Shown: piece after piece, positions 15,600 to 24,205 of the stretch
Position numbering within the stretch: the first letter of the stretch is position 1
Layout of the letters: each line of letters starts with the position of its first letter
Assembly (NCBI GenBank): GCA_034434835.1
Contig: DAOTXX010000123.1
Location: forward strand, 11,949-75,948
Origin: JBGLNJ01 sp034434835
Lineage (GTDB): Bacteria; Chloroflexota; Anaerolineae; Fen-1058
Direction of reading: 5' to 3'
Length of the DNA: 64,000 nt
Made by a program: the position numbers and the translations under genes
The notes under the pieces: generated by a model
Told to the model about the DNA's origin: nothing
What the model saw: the letters and a program-made list of their open reading frames with translations, nothing else
Databases searched by the model: none

Positions 15600-17405
15600 A
15601 TGACGCTTCAGATTGCGTTGCTGCTCTCTATCCTTTTGGTGGCCATTGTGTTGATGGCCACCGAGCGAGTGCGCGCAGACATTGTGGCGCTGCTGGTCAC
15701 CCTCGCGTTGACGCTGGCGGGCCTGATTCAACCGACCGACACGTTCTCCGGGTTTTCGCGCTCGGCAGTCGTGACGATCATGGCGATCTTTGTATTGACC
15801 GGGGGACTGGCGCGTACAGGCGTTACCCGCTGGGCCGGTCGAATGTTACTGCGCATCGCCGGCCCCAGTGAGGCGCGGTTGGTGATCGTGACGATGCTGG
15901 GCGGCGCAGGCTTTTCACTGTTCATGAACAACATTGCCGCGGCGGCGGTGCTGCTGCCCGGCGTGACGGACGCGGCTCGCCGCACGCGCACCAGCACATC
16001 CAGGCTGCTGATGCCGCTCGCCTTTGCGACCATCCTCGGCGGGATGGCGACGCTGCTCACCACCTCCAACATCCTGGTCAGCACCGCATTGCGCGACCGT
16101 GGATTGAACGCTTTCCGCCTGCTCGATTTCGCGCCGGTCGGCCTGCCGATCGTCATCGTCGGGATCGCCTATATGGTGCTGCTGGGACGCAAGCTGCTGC
16201 CAGAACGTCACCCGCACGAACAGCTCGGTCTGGCGCGCCACCTTCGCGCTGAGCTGACCGAACTGTACGCGCTCCAAGAGCGTCTATCCGAAGTGCGGCT
16301 AAGGCCTGATTCACCGCTCGTGGGCAAGACGATCGCTGAAAGCGGCATTGGAAACCAATACGGTCTTTCGATCATGGCGGTTGTCCGCAACACGCACGTC
16401 ACGCTGGCGCCACAGCCGGGTCAGGCGCTGCGCGCAAGCGATCTCCTCATCGTGGCCGGGCGGATGGAGCGCGTGCTTCAACTGACCGCCGAGCAGAACC
16501 TGGAGCTCGAATCCGAATTGACCTGGCGCGGCGATCTATCGTCGGATGAGGTCGGCATGGTCGAGGTGCTCGTCGCGCCGCGCAGCAACGCCGCGGGCAA
16601 GACGCTGGGCGAGATCCACTTTCGTGAAAAGTTCGGATTGACCGCTGTTGCTTTGTGGCGCGAAGGGCGCGCCATCCGCACCGACCTGGGCAAGCTGCCG
16701 CTGCGCTTTGGCGATGCGCTGCTCGTTTACGGCCCGCGCGAACGCCTTCATGTCTTGCAAGCCGAATCCGACTTTATCGTGCTTCAACAAGACGACGAGC
16801 CGGTCGTTCGACCGCGTAAAGCAGCGTGGGCTGTCGCGATCATGGTCATGGCATTGGGATTGGCCGCGGCCAATGTCCTGCCCATCGCCGAAGCGACGAT
16901 GATGGGGGCACTGGCGATGGTGCTCGCCGGCTGCTTGACGATGGATGAGGCATACCAGGCCATCGAGTGGCGCGCTATTTTCATGATCGCTGGGATGCTG
17001 CCAGTGAGCATTGCGATGAACAAGACGGGCGCTGCCGAGTACTTGGGACAACTGCTGGTGGGCGCGCTGGTGCCGCTGGGGCCGCTCGCGCTGATGGTGG
17101 GCATCCTGGTCGCCACGACACTTTTGACGCAAGTCATGCCCGGCCAGGTCACCGCGGTCGTGCTGGCGCCGATTGCGATCAGCGCGGCCCAAAAGTTCGG
17201 CCTGAACCCCTATGCCCTGGCGATGACGGTGGCGCTGGGTACCTCGATGGCGTTCCTCACGCCTTTGGGACATCCGGTCAACGTGCTGGTGATGGGTTCG
17301 GGCGGCTACAAGTTTGGCGACTATGCCCAAGTGGGCGCGCTGATGACAGCGCTGCTGTTTATCGTTGTCTTGGTATGCCTGCCCCTCTTTTGGCCGTTGC
17401 GATAA
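15600..17405 (+). CDS. SLC13/DASS-type permease with two TrkA-C domains
   Basis: 601 residues. An N-terminal membrane half (segments from residue 3 to about 200) contains SRSAVVTIMAIFVLTGGLARTG and LFMNNIAAAAVLLP, with the SNT-like ATLLTTSNILVS. Two RCK_C/TrkA-C domains follow in the cytoplasmic loop (about 230-310 and 315-395, each ending in a LIVAGR or LLVYGPR strand). A second membrane half ends TSMAFLTPLGHPVNVLVMGSG. This is the CitT/ArsB superfamily, with carriage of a divalent anion such as sulfate or a dicarboxylate, coupled to Na+ or H+. The RCK_C pair suggests ligand gating. It ends directly before a strong hairpin terminator. Confidence 0.9.
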   Translation: MTLQIALLLSILLVAIVLMATERVRADIVALLVTLALTLAGLIQPTDTFSGFSRSAVVTIMAIFVLTGGLARTGVTRWAGRMLLRIAGPSEARLVIVTMLGGAGFSLFMNNIAAAAVLLPGVTDAARRTRTSTSRLLMPLAFATILGGMATLLTTSNILVSTALRDRGLNAFRLLDFAPVGLPIVIVGIAYMVLLGRKLLPERHPHEQLGLARHLRAELTELYALQERLSEVRLRPDSPLVGKTIAESGIGNQYGLSIMAVVRNTHVTLAPQPGQALRASDLLIVAGRMERVLQLTAEQNLELESELTWRGDLSSDEVGMVEVLVAPRSNAAGKTLGEIHFREKFGLTAVALWREGRAIRTDLGKLPLRFGDALLVYGPRERLHVLQAESDFIVLQQDDEPVVRPRKAAWAVAIMVMALGLAAANVLPIAEATMMGALAMVLAGCLTMDEAYQAIEWRAIFMIAGMLPVSIAMNKTGAAEYLGQLLVGALVPLGPLALMVGILVATTLLTQVMPGQVTAVVLAPIAISAAQKFGLNPYALAMTVALGTSMAFLTPLGHPVNVLVMGSGGYKFGDYAQVGALMTALLFIVVLVCLPLFWPLR

Positions 17406-17410
17406 AAACG

Positions 17411-17439
17411 CAGGCCGGCTTCGAGGAGAAGCCGGCCTG
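17411..17439. terminator. Bidirectional hairpin terminator
   Basis: CAGGCCGGCTTC (17411-17422), loop GAGGA, GAAGCCGGCCTG (17428-17439): a perfect 12-bp GC-rich stem between two convergent genes. TTGTATT follows on the plus side and TTTTTATC on the minus side, so it could serve both. Confidence 0.8.
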
Positions 17440-17459
17440 TTGTATTCAGGCTGATACGT

Positions 17460-18632
17460 TCAGGGCTGGCGAGTTCCGCTACTGCCCCCGCCTCCGCCAG
17501 GGCCAGCGGTGGGTTGTGAGCCGGGACCGCCTTGACCGGGCGTGGGCCGCGGAGTCGAATCACCTTGTCCGGGCGTTGGTTGCGGGCCTGGCCCGGTTTG
17601 CTGAGGCGTGACCGTTGCGTGCGAGCCAGGAGTTCCAGTGGGCGGCTGGCCGGGCCCGGTTTGCTGACGCTGCGGCGTGACGCTCGGGTACGGTGTGCGG
17701 GTGGGCTGATGCGTCGGCGCTGCCGTCACGGTCGCCGGAGGCGTGGAAGGTGATGGTGTTGTCGTGCTGCCCGGTGTGGGCGGTGGCTGAGTTGGCTCGC
17801 CCTCCCGATGACGATAGCGATTACGGAAAACATTCGGATCGGCCAATCCGGCTTCGGCTTGCTGGCGGGTTTGGGCCATGATCTGGAGAGCCAGGCGCAG
17901 GGTTTCTTGCGTTCTCGTTGAAGCGCGAACTTGGGCTTGAGTCAAGACACGCTCTTGCGTCTGTGTCATGGCGCGAATCTGCTCCAGCAGACGCAGCGTC
18001 TCGGATTGGGAAGCGCGCGCGGCGTTTCTGAGCGCAAGCTCCAGTTGCGCTTGCAGTCGCTGCTGAACCTGCCCACTGTCCGCTTGGTTCGAGACCACCA
18101 TCCGCTCGATCTCGCGTGACCGTTCAGTGGCAAACGTCAGGGCCAACGTCGCTTGTTGAGTTGGATCGCTGGTCAGGCTCAAGCGCGCGTCTTCTATTGC
18201 CAGTTTGACTCCGTACAGCGGCGAATCAGGCCCACTGGCCTGAGCGGCTGCGGCGGTGCCACCCAAGACACTCAACACGATCATGAACACGAGGGCAACT
18301 CGTGCAAAGGCTGGAATCCACATAGGTTGCTCCTTTCGTCTGATAGGTAGTATCCATCTGATCAGACGTTGGAATGTACCGTCGGATACGGCCTGGGGTT
18401 TGGCCTCGCGAGCGGCGGCGAGAAATTGCCGCCGTCGCTCCGCTACTGAGGTGGCCGACAGCGCTGGCGGCGGGGCAAGCACATTCAATCGCTCGCGTGC
18501 CTCGACCAATCCTTTCAACTGGGAGGCCAGGTCGGGATAACGAGCGAGGCACGCCTCGAGCGGCTCGCCCATTGCATGCCTTGCCAATATATCATCCAGC
18601 GCATCACTCAATTGATGTCCCATGCTGCCCAT
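17460..18632 (-). CDS. DUF5667 membrane protein with Pro/Thr-rich tail
   Basis: 390 residues. Residues 1-90 are a cytoplasmic helical region with LSDALDDILARHAMGEPLEACLARYPDLA-type sequence, which in these proteins takes the place of an anti-sigma domain. One membrane segment follows at about 107-130 (FARVALVFMIVLSVLGGTAAAAQA). Then comes the DUF5667 signature SGPDSPLYGVKLAIEDARL with a long Gln/Arg-rich helical stretch (coiled coil likely) to about 275, and a Pro/Thr/Gly-rich tail of 110 residues with repeated QQTGPG and TPGQGG units. It starts 6 bp after the ECF sigma stop, so a membrane regulator of that sigma is the best inference. Confidence 0.85.
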   Translation of the reverse strand: MGSMGHQLSDALDDILARHAMGEPLEACLARYPDLASQLKGLVEARERLNVLAPPPALSATSVAERRRQFLAAAREAKPQAVSDGTFQRLIRWILPIRRKEQPMWIPAFARVALVFMIVLSVLGGTAAAAQASGPDSPLYGVKLAIEDARLSLTSDPTQQATLALTFATERSREIERMVVSNQADSGQVQQRLQAQLELALRNAARASQSETLRLLEQIRAMTQTQERVLTQAQVRASTRTQETLRLALQIMAQTRQQAEAGLADPNVFRNRYRHREGEPTQPPPTPGSTTTPSPSTPPATVTAAPTHQPTRTPYPSVTPQRQQTGPGQPPTGTPGSHATVTPQQTGPGPQPTPGQGDSTPRPTPGQGGPGSQPTAGPGGGGGSSGTRQP

Positions 18633-18638
18633 TTCCTT

Positions 18639-19178
18639 TCAACCTGCCTCGTGACCCAAGGCTCGCCGCAGCGCCGCCAGCGCGCGATGCTGAAGCGATT
18701 TGATGGCGCCCTCCGGCTTGTTCATCAGCAGGCTCACCTCTGCGTTCGAGTAACCTTCCAGGAATTTCAACACAATGACGTTCTGCTGATCCGGCGTCAA
18801 TTGCGCCAGCGCCGCGCGCACCCTGGCCTGCTTCAACCGTTCTTCGAGGTTGGCCTCGGTGTCCGCCTCGCTCGGGTGCTCCATGTCCGAGTCCAGCGAC
18901 AGCATCTCGCCCGGAGCGCGCTTACGGTGCAAGTCCACCGTCAGGTGATAGGTCACGCGATACAACCACGCTGCGAGATGATGGGGCGCACGACCGGCGT
19001 AGAGTTCCTCCAGCAGGCGCCGCAAAGATTCAGATGCAACGTCTTGGGCCACCTGGACGTCGCCGACGAACCGATAGGCGTAGCGATACAGACGCTCGAA
19101 ATAGGCGTCATAAATCTGGCCGAGGGCCTGCTCGTCGAAAGCCCTCGCTCGCTCGAGCATGGCGGCGTCCTGGTTCAT
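18639..19178 (-). CDS. ECF-type RNA polymerase sigma factor (second)
   Basis: 179 residues from the ATG at 19178 (AGGCG upstream). Earlier in-frame starts at 19220 and 19244 overlap a TATAAT box and have no ribosome site. Region 2 is YDAYFERLYRYAYRFVGDVQVAQDVASES and AAWLYRVTYHLTVDLHRKR; region 4 is LTPDQQNVIVLKFLEGYSNAEV and the helix GAIKSLQHRALAALRR. It differs clearly from the ECF factor at 3181 and so serves another regulon. The following DUF5667 protein (6 bp away) is the likely membrane control partner. Confidence 0.9.
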   Translation of the reverse strand: MNQDAAMLERARAFDEQALGQIYDAYFERLYRYAYRFVGDVQVAQDVASESLRRLLEELYAGRAPHHLAAWLYRVTYHLTVDLHRKRAPGEMLSLDSDMEHPSEADTEANLEERLKQARVRAALAQLTPDQQNVIVLKFLEGYSNAEVSLLMNKPEGAIKSLQHRALAALRRALGHEAG

Positions 19179-19218
19179 ATTCGCGCCTGGCGCATAGACG
19201 GATCCGTGTGTCTCTATC

Positions 19219-19224
19219 ATTATA
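19219..19224 (-). promoter_or_regulatory. Possible -10 box of the sigma gene
   Basis: TATAAT on the complement, 40 bp before the ATG at 19178. No convincing -35 element stands at normal spacing, so this is a weak call, mainly useful for choosing the start codon. Confidence 0.35.
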
Positions 19225-19261
19225 GACGTTAAATCGGCCCGCAAGGTACGGCCAAAGAAGA

Positions 19262-19338
19262 CAGGCCGATTTCTCCACCGAAACCGGCCTGCTCAGCACG
19301 ACACTGCGCGCCCACGCTTGCCTGCGGCGTGGGCGCGC
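19262..19338 (-). terminator. Two adjacent hairpins after the small secreted protein
   Basis: GCGCGCCCACGC (19306-19317) pairs perfectly with GCGTGGGCGCGC (19327-19338), starting 7 bp beyond the stop at 19345. A second stem, CAGGCCGATTTC/GAAACCGGCCTG (19262-19291, one mismatch), is close in sequence to the terminator at 17411. They probably end the 4Fe-4S operon, though U-tracts are lacking. Confidence 0.6.
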
Positions 19339-19344
19339 CTGGCC

Positions 19345-19689
19345 TCACGGATGAGCGGCGTAATAGTCTTTGACCACCTGCCGCACCAGGTCTGTCGAAA
19401 AATCCGGGACGATCCCTTCCAATTCTTTGACTTGCGTAGAGATGGGCATGTCCGTTGGCAGTTTGAGCGCCGCATACAAGTCATCTTTCGGAACCCCATA
19501 CTGCGTCACGATCTCGTCCAGCGTCATCTTGCCTTTGATCAATTCGGGATCGGGCCGACCGCCGGGCGTGGTGGGGACGACTGTAGTCGAGCCGGACACT
19601 TGCCAGACTCCTGCCGCTTGCGCACCAAGCACCGTTGCAAACATTGCGACAATCATCAGGATCGGCATCAAGTACTTGTTGACTCTCAT
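19345..19689 (-). CDS. Small secreted protein linked to the 4Fe-4S membrane protein
   Basis: 114 residues from the ATG at 19689 (GAGGAG upstream; the GTG just before it is an alternative). Residues 1-26 are a signal peptide (VNKYLMPILMIVAMFATVLGAQA). The mature part has a Pro/Thr stretch and then GKMTLDEIVTQYGVPKDD, ALKLPTDMPISTQVKELEGI and TDLVRQVVKDYYAAHP. This helical module is one I recall as a C-terminal part of some NapH-like polyferredoxins; here it stands as a separate gene 47 bp after such a polyferredoxin. A role in the same extracytoplasmic electron-transfer complex is inferred from context. Confidence 0.75.
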   Translation of the reverse strand: MRVNKYLMPILMIVAMFATVLGAQAAGVWQVSGSTTVVPTTPGGRPDPELIKGKMTLDEIVTQYGVPKDDLYAALKLPTDMPISTQVKELEGIVPDFSTDLVRQVVKDYYAAHP

Positions 19690-19736
19690 CACTTTTTCTC
19701 CTCAACCGGGCGCTACAGAGATAGCACCCTATAGAT

Positions 19737-20624
19737 TCACTTGCCGGCGACTGGCATGTTGTGCGGAGCGGGTGGCTTGGGTGGCTGGGGCAGCGGCAGC
19801 CACACTGGCGCGAACTGCACCTGAAGTGCGCCCTTGCGCGGGCAAACCTCGACACATTCCAGGCAGCCGATACAGTTGACGCTCACACGGTTCTTGGTCC
19901 CGGCCACATTGATCCCAACCGGGCACGGCTTGTTGCAGATGGCGCAGCCTTTGCACGAGCTGGCGTCGCGCCGGATGCGGAGCAGGCTCAAGTGTTGGCC
20001 CAGGCTCAGCACCGCGCCCAGCGGGCAGGCATACTTGCAAAAGAAGCGTGGGATGAGTAACGCGCCGAGGATGAACAAGATCGCGATCAGATAAGCGGGC
20101 CACGATTCGGCCAGGTTGAATTCGAAAATCCAGCCCAGTCCAAAAATCGTGCGGAAGGGATCGTAGCTGGCAAACCACAGCTTGACTGTGCTGATCGTCA
20201 TGTAGAGGATCAGGCCCAGCATCACGAATCGCCCATAGCGCAAGATGCCTTCGAGCCGGGTCGGAACGTTGACGGCAGGCAGGCGCAGCTTGCGTCGAAT
20301 CCAGTCGAGCAAATCTTGCAGCGCGCCGAATGGACACACCCAACCACAAAAAGCATTGCCCGCGAGCAGCAGGCCAATGAGCACTGCCGCGCCCATCACC
20401 AGGTTGGAAAGGTGAGTCTTGGGCAGCGTCAGGCCCGAGGTGACAAAGCGATAGAATCCTTCGACTGCGCCAAAGGGACACAGCGCCTCGGCGCTGGCGA
20501 TCGGCAAGCCCGTCGTTTCGCCGATCACGTTGTGCGCGATGCTCGTGCCGATCAAAAACAAGGCAAACACAAGCTGAACGATCCGGCGGATGATCGTGGT
20601 TCGAGATTTTGTTCGTGCGGCCAT
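19737..20624 (-). CDS. NapH-like membrane 4Fe-4S polyferredoxin
   Basis: 295 residues with four to five membrane segments. Two membrane-proximal CxxxCP motifs are present, NAFCGWVCPFGA and RFFCKYACPLGA, each at the end of a helix as in the NapH/CcoG/NosR core; another cysteine occurs in EALCPFGAVEGF. At the C-terminus are two classical 4Fe-4S clusters: CKGCAICNKPCP and CIGCLECVEVCP. The protein therefore carries electrons through or along the membrane, probably between a quinol and a partner oxidoreductase. No NapG, FMN-binding or catalytic subunit is adjacent, only the small secreted protein downstream, so the partner is unknown. Confidence 0.9.
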   Translation of the reverse strand: MAARTKSRTTIIRRIVQLVFALFLIGTSIAHNVIGETTGLPIASAEALCPFGAVEGFYRFVTSGLTLPKTHLSNLVMGAAVLIGLLLAGNAFCGWVCPFGALQDLLDWIRRKLRLPAVNVPTRLEGILRYGRFVMLGLILYMTISTVKLWFASYDPFRTIFGLGWIFEFNLAESWPAYLIAILFILGALLIPRFFCKYACPLGAVLSLGQHLSLLRIRRDASSCKGCAICNKPCPVGINVAGTKNRVSVNCIGCLECVEVCPRKGALQVQFAPVWLPLPQPPKPPAPHNMPVAGK

Positions 20625-20641
20625 TGGTCGTGCTCCAAGTT

Positions 20642-20787
20642 CTATAGAGGTTAAGGTTTACTTTTGGAAATCCGTCAACGAATCGCCTTCGGCGCAACGA
20701 ATAAACGAATCGTGTGTGCTCTGCTATTCGTGGGTTCGTTTGAAATTCGTTGACGCAGTTTCCAGATCATTTTCCTAACCTCTATAG
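20642..20787. repeat. 146-bp inverted-repeat (MITE-like) element
   Basis: The ends are CTATAGAGGTTA (20642-20653) and TAACCTCTATAG (20776-20787), exact inverted repeats. Further in, GGAAATCCGTCAACGAAT (about 20666-20683) faces ATTCGTTGAC and TTTCC (about 20741-20763), so the whole element folds into a long imperfect hairpin. CGAAT/ATTCG words recur in the middle. It begins 17 bp before the start of the 4Fe-4S gene on its promoter side. No coding capacity. The remaining 20788-20937 shows nothing recognisable. Confidence 0.7.
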
Positions 20788-20937
20788 GGAGTGCTGTCTC
20801 TCTGCGTTCCACTCTATGCAGGTAGTTTAGCCGACAGAGATGGAGAACTTTTGAAGCGAATATGGAGAAATTGTGGAGATTGAGGGCTTGGATTTCGAGG
20901 ATGTGTTGCTGCCCCGTTTACGCACGCGGGACATGCA

Positions 20938-23900
20938 TCACTTGGCCGGCTTCCAGGACAGGCCGCCATCGGTCGAGACGTACAGACCCCGATCAGCCAA
21001 TCCCGCGAAAATCGTGCGGTCGGATGCAAAATCGGGCGAAAGAGCAAGCGAAAGGACATTGGCCTGCGGGAGTCCCACACCCGAAAGTCTCCACGTCAGG
21101 CCGCCGTCTTCGGAGCGGAACACGCCCCGGTCGGTGCCCAAGAAGATCACCCGGTCGCGCGGGAAATCCGGCGAGATGGCGAGCGACCCGGCCCAAAACA
21201 GCCCCGACGGCAGACCCGAATCCGAAGGGTGCCAGCTCGCGCCGCCATCGGCGGAACGGAGAGATATTTGCGGTCTAGGCCCGCTGGCAAACATCAGCCG
21301 GTCGCGCAGAAAATTTGGCGAGATGCCGAGCGCGCCCCAGTCGGCCCCAACGGTTGGACTGTAGAGGCGCGTCCACATCGCGCCGCCGTCGCCGCTGCGA
21401 AACAGTCCGGCTTGATCGATCCAGGTATACGCCACTTGCCCACTGCCCGGCACAAAAGCTATCGCCCCCACACCGGCCCGGCCCGAGGGGGGCAAGCCTC
21501 TGGCGGCGTTCCATGTTTCGCCGCCATCGGTCGAGCGCATCAGGCGCGGCGGTCGAGCGCGGCTGCCGACGAGCACTGTGCGATCGCTTGCAAATTGCGG
21601 CGAGACCGCCAGCGCCGAGGCGGGTATGAAATTCCCCAGGCCATTCGTCAGCGCGCTCCAGTTTGCGCCGCCGTCGTCGGAACGAAAGACCTGTCCACCC
21701 GCCGAAGCAAACACCGTCTGATCGCCAGCATATTCGGGCGAGAGCGCCAGGAGGAGACGATTCCCGCTCAGGTCGCGCGCGGGCAGGTTGGATTCGGCCC
21801 AAGTCTTGCCACCATCGGTCGAGACAAACACGCCCATCCCACCGTTGCCGATGAACAGCGTGCGATCGCGCGCGTAATTCGGCGAAAGCGTGATCGCTTC
21901 GACACTCATCTTGTCGAGCGCGACTGGGGCATTCGACCACGTCAACTCGCTCAGGTTTACCTCGCGCACCTGTCCTGTGTTCGTGCCCACAAAGAGCGTC
22001 CCGTCTGGCGCAAAAGCCATCGTGCTGAGCTGCGCCTGGCCTGGCCAGCCCGAAGTTTCGATCTGCCAGCTCGCCCCGCCGTCCATCGTGCGGTACAATG
22101 TCGAGGTCTGATCGCTCGAATGGATCAACGCGAGCGCGGTCACGCTTGATGGATTGCCTGTCTGTTCGGGGTTGGCCCAAACGGCGATCTGGCCTGGGGT
22201 GGCCGTGGGACTGAGTCGCAGCCCACGCGAGGCCGCCTGCCACGTCGCGCCGCCATCGTCCGAGCGCATCACGGCCGCGCTGGCAAAGCTGCCCATCAGC
22301 ACATCCGCGGTGGCATACGCCAGGTGCGTAGCGCGATCCTGTATCACCGGCCACCAGTTTTCGCCGCCATCACGCGAGATGGACGTGGCGCTGCCCGTGC
22401 TCACGATGAGCGTGTGATCGCTGACATAGCTTGGCGAAACAGCCAGCGTGCGCGCCGCCAGGGCTACGGGAGGGTCGGGCCGATAGCTCGTGCGCTGCCA
22501 TGTCGCGCCGCCTTCGGTCGAGCGGAACAGGCCACTGCTGGAGGTCAAAGCGAACACAGTCCGATTGACCGGAAAGCCGGGCGCGACGACAACCTCGGCG
22601 ATGACTGTGTCGCTCAGCCCGCTCATCGTTGGACGCCACGAGCGGCCCGCGTCGTTGGAAACGTATAGCCCACCACCCGAGTTGCCCGGTGTGAGGAGCG
22701 CGGCAAACAGGGTCCGGTCGCGCGCGAAATCCGGTGAAAACGCCAACGCGTTGACGAGCAAGTGTGGGGGCAAGCCGCCCGCCACGCCGCTCCACGTTGA
22801 GCCGCCGTCGGTGCTGACCATCAATTGCCCGGCGTAGCCTCCCAATAGACCGCGCGAATAGCTGATCGGCTCCAGCGCGGCAAACAGCGTGTGATCGTTG
22901 GCAAAATCGGGCGAGGGTGCGATCCAGACGACGGTGCCGGTCAACGCGGCGGAAGACTGCATTGCCGGTAAAGCTGTTGCCAGCGCAGGCGCGCCGTGCC
23001 CGCTCATCACGAGCAAGCGTCCGTCGCGCGAAAGGAGATAAAGTTGATCGGCTTTTGCGTCGAGTGCGACCAGAGTGTACGCGCGGGGCAGCGGGACATC
23101 GCCCAACCATGTGCCCGTCGCTGCGTCGAGTGCGATCAGGCGTGGATTGGGCCGTTGGGCATCGGCGATGTAGACGCGCCCTCGCTGCGGATCCACTTGG
23201 AGCGATCCGGCGATGCCGTTCAATCGCCAGAGCGGCTTGACCGTGTTTTGTTCAACGGTCAGCGCCGCGACCGATTGAGCGTTGAGCCGACTGCGCGCGA
23301 CAAAGGCGCGCCTGCTGCTTTCATCGGTCACAAGCGACATGATGCTGCGCTCGTCGTCTTGGTAAACCACTGTGCCTGAAAGATAATCGTAGATCGAGAG
23401 TGTGTTGCCGTTGTTGGAGCCGGGGATGCCGTTGTTGAGGCTGACGTACAACCAATGGTGATCGGCTCCGAGAGCAGCGTCCACCGCGTAGGCCGGGTCG
23501 CCTGTTGACGGGAATGTGCTTGAGAGGCGCTCCGTCGAGTTCAGCGTCGCCGGGCGAATGACGTACACGCCATTATGGATGACAAAAACAGTGCCGGTGT
23601 TTTCATCCACCAAAGGCGTACCACCATACGGCGGAGCCACGATAGGGATGTCGCCGATCGGTTGGAGCGAGTCCAAATCGAACACCGCCACGCCTTCGGG
23701 TGTGCCCACGTACAACTGCTTCCGCTGGCGGTCTATTGCCACATCGCCGCCAACAGGCAATGGGTCCATCGCGCGCCAGTTGTCGGTCGAAAGCACGAGC
23801 GTCTGCGTGGGCACCACACCGATAAAGATGCGCTTGCCTTCGAGGTCCAGCGCGACAGCGTGACGGCTCAGGTATTCAAAGCGCACGCCCAGGTCAATAT

Positions 23901-24195
23901 CGGTGACGATGGCAGGCAGGTCGTTGGCGATGGCCGCTTCGCGTGGCGGATAGCCGGTAGCGGATGGCGGAGAGCTGATGGGAGATGGCGTAACTGTGAC
24001 AGGTGCGGCGGACGCTGTCGGCGTGACTATGGTAGATGAAGAAAACGTGGGCGTGGAGACTCGAATCGGGATCGGCGCGCAGCCTGCCAGCGCGAAAAAC
24101 AGCACGAAAGGCAAAAGGAGCAAGGCCGCTGTGCATGGCAGAAGGATAAAGGTGCGCGTGGCAATTGCTGCGTGGGGCCAGCCTTTGTTCAACAC
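20938..24195 (-). CDS. Large Asp-box (BNR) beta-propeller lipoprotein
   Basis: 1085 residues from a GTG at 24195, starting 10 bp after the response-regulator stop. A long N-terminal hydrophobic stretch ends in the lipobox FALAGC (about residues 35-40), so it is probably lipid-anchored outside the membrane. A Ser/Thr/Pro linker follows to about residue 90. Residues about 95-420 form a YVTN-type propeller (repeated DVAIDRQRKQLYVGTPEG-like blades). Residues 420-1085 contain thirteen Asp-boxes of the form S-x-D-(G/A)-G-x-(T/S/N)-W, each usually preceded by a strand with SPDFA-DRT, as in sortilin, Ycf48 and sialidase-like propellers. No sialidase FRIP motif is seen, so binding rather than catalysis is more likely. 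Confidence 0.88.
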   Translation of the reverse strand: MLNKGWPHAAIATRTFILLPCTAALLLLPFVLFFALAGCAPIPIRVSTPTFSSSTIVTPTASAAPVTVTPSPISSPPSATGYPPREAAIANDLPAIVTDIDLGVRFEYLSRHAVALDLEGKRIFIGVVPTQTLVLSTDNWRAMDPLPVGGDVAIDRQRKQLYVGTPEGVAVFDLDSLQPIGDIPIVAPPYGGTPLVDENTGTVFVIHNGVYVIRPATLNSTERLSSTFPSTGDPAYAVDAALGADHHWLYVSLNNGIPGSNNGNTLSIYDYLSGTVVYQDDERSIMSLVTDESSRRAFVARSRLNAQSVAALTVEQNTVKPLWRLNGIAGSLQVDPQRGRVYIADAQRPNPRLIALDAATGTWLGDVPLPRAYTLVALDAKADQLYLLSRDGRLLVMSGHGAPALATALPAMQSSAALTGTVVWIAPSPDFANDHTLFAALEPISYSRGLLGGYAGQLMVSTDGGSTWSGVAGGLPPHLLVNALAFSPDFARDRTLFAALLTPGNSGGGLYVSNDAGRSWRPTMSGLSDTVIAEVVVAPGFPVNRTVFALTSSSGLFRSTEGGATWQRTSYRPDPPVALAARTLAVSPSYVSDHTLIVSTGSATSISRDGGENWWPVIQDRATHLAYATADVLMGSFASAAVMRSDDGGATWQAASRGLRLSPTATPGQIAVWANPEQTGNPSSVTALALIHSSDQTSTLYRTMDGGASWQIETSGWPGQAQLSTMAFAPDGTLFVGTNTGQVREVNLSELTWSNAPVALDKMSVEAITLSPNYARDRTLFIGNGGMGVFVSTDGGKTWAESNLPARDLSGNRLLLALSPEYAGDQTVFASAGGQVFRSDDGGANWSALTNGLGNFIPASALAVSPQFASDRTVLVGSRARPPRLMRSTDGGETWNAARGLPPSGRAGVGAIAFVPGSGQVAYTWIDQAGLFRSGDGGAMWTRLYSPTVGADWGALGISPNFLRDRLMFASGPRPQISLRSADGGASWHPSDSGLPSGLFWAGSLAISPDFPRDRVIFLGTDRGVFRSEDGGLTWRLSGVGLPQANVLSLALSPDFASDRTIFAGLADRGLYVSTDGGLSWKPAK

Positions 24196-24205
24196 CTGAC
24201 ACTCA

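Noticed and set aside
19178..19244. Longer N-terminus for the second ECF sigma factor
   Set aside because: The additional codons cover a TATAAT box and lack a ribosome site. Homologous sigma factors begin about where the ATG at 19178 does.
21229..23110. Several open frames of 60-300 codons opposite or out of frame with the Asp-box lipoprotein
   Set aside because: They are caused by the GC-rich repeats of the lipoprotein gene and have Arg/Pro-rich translations without domains.
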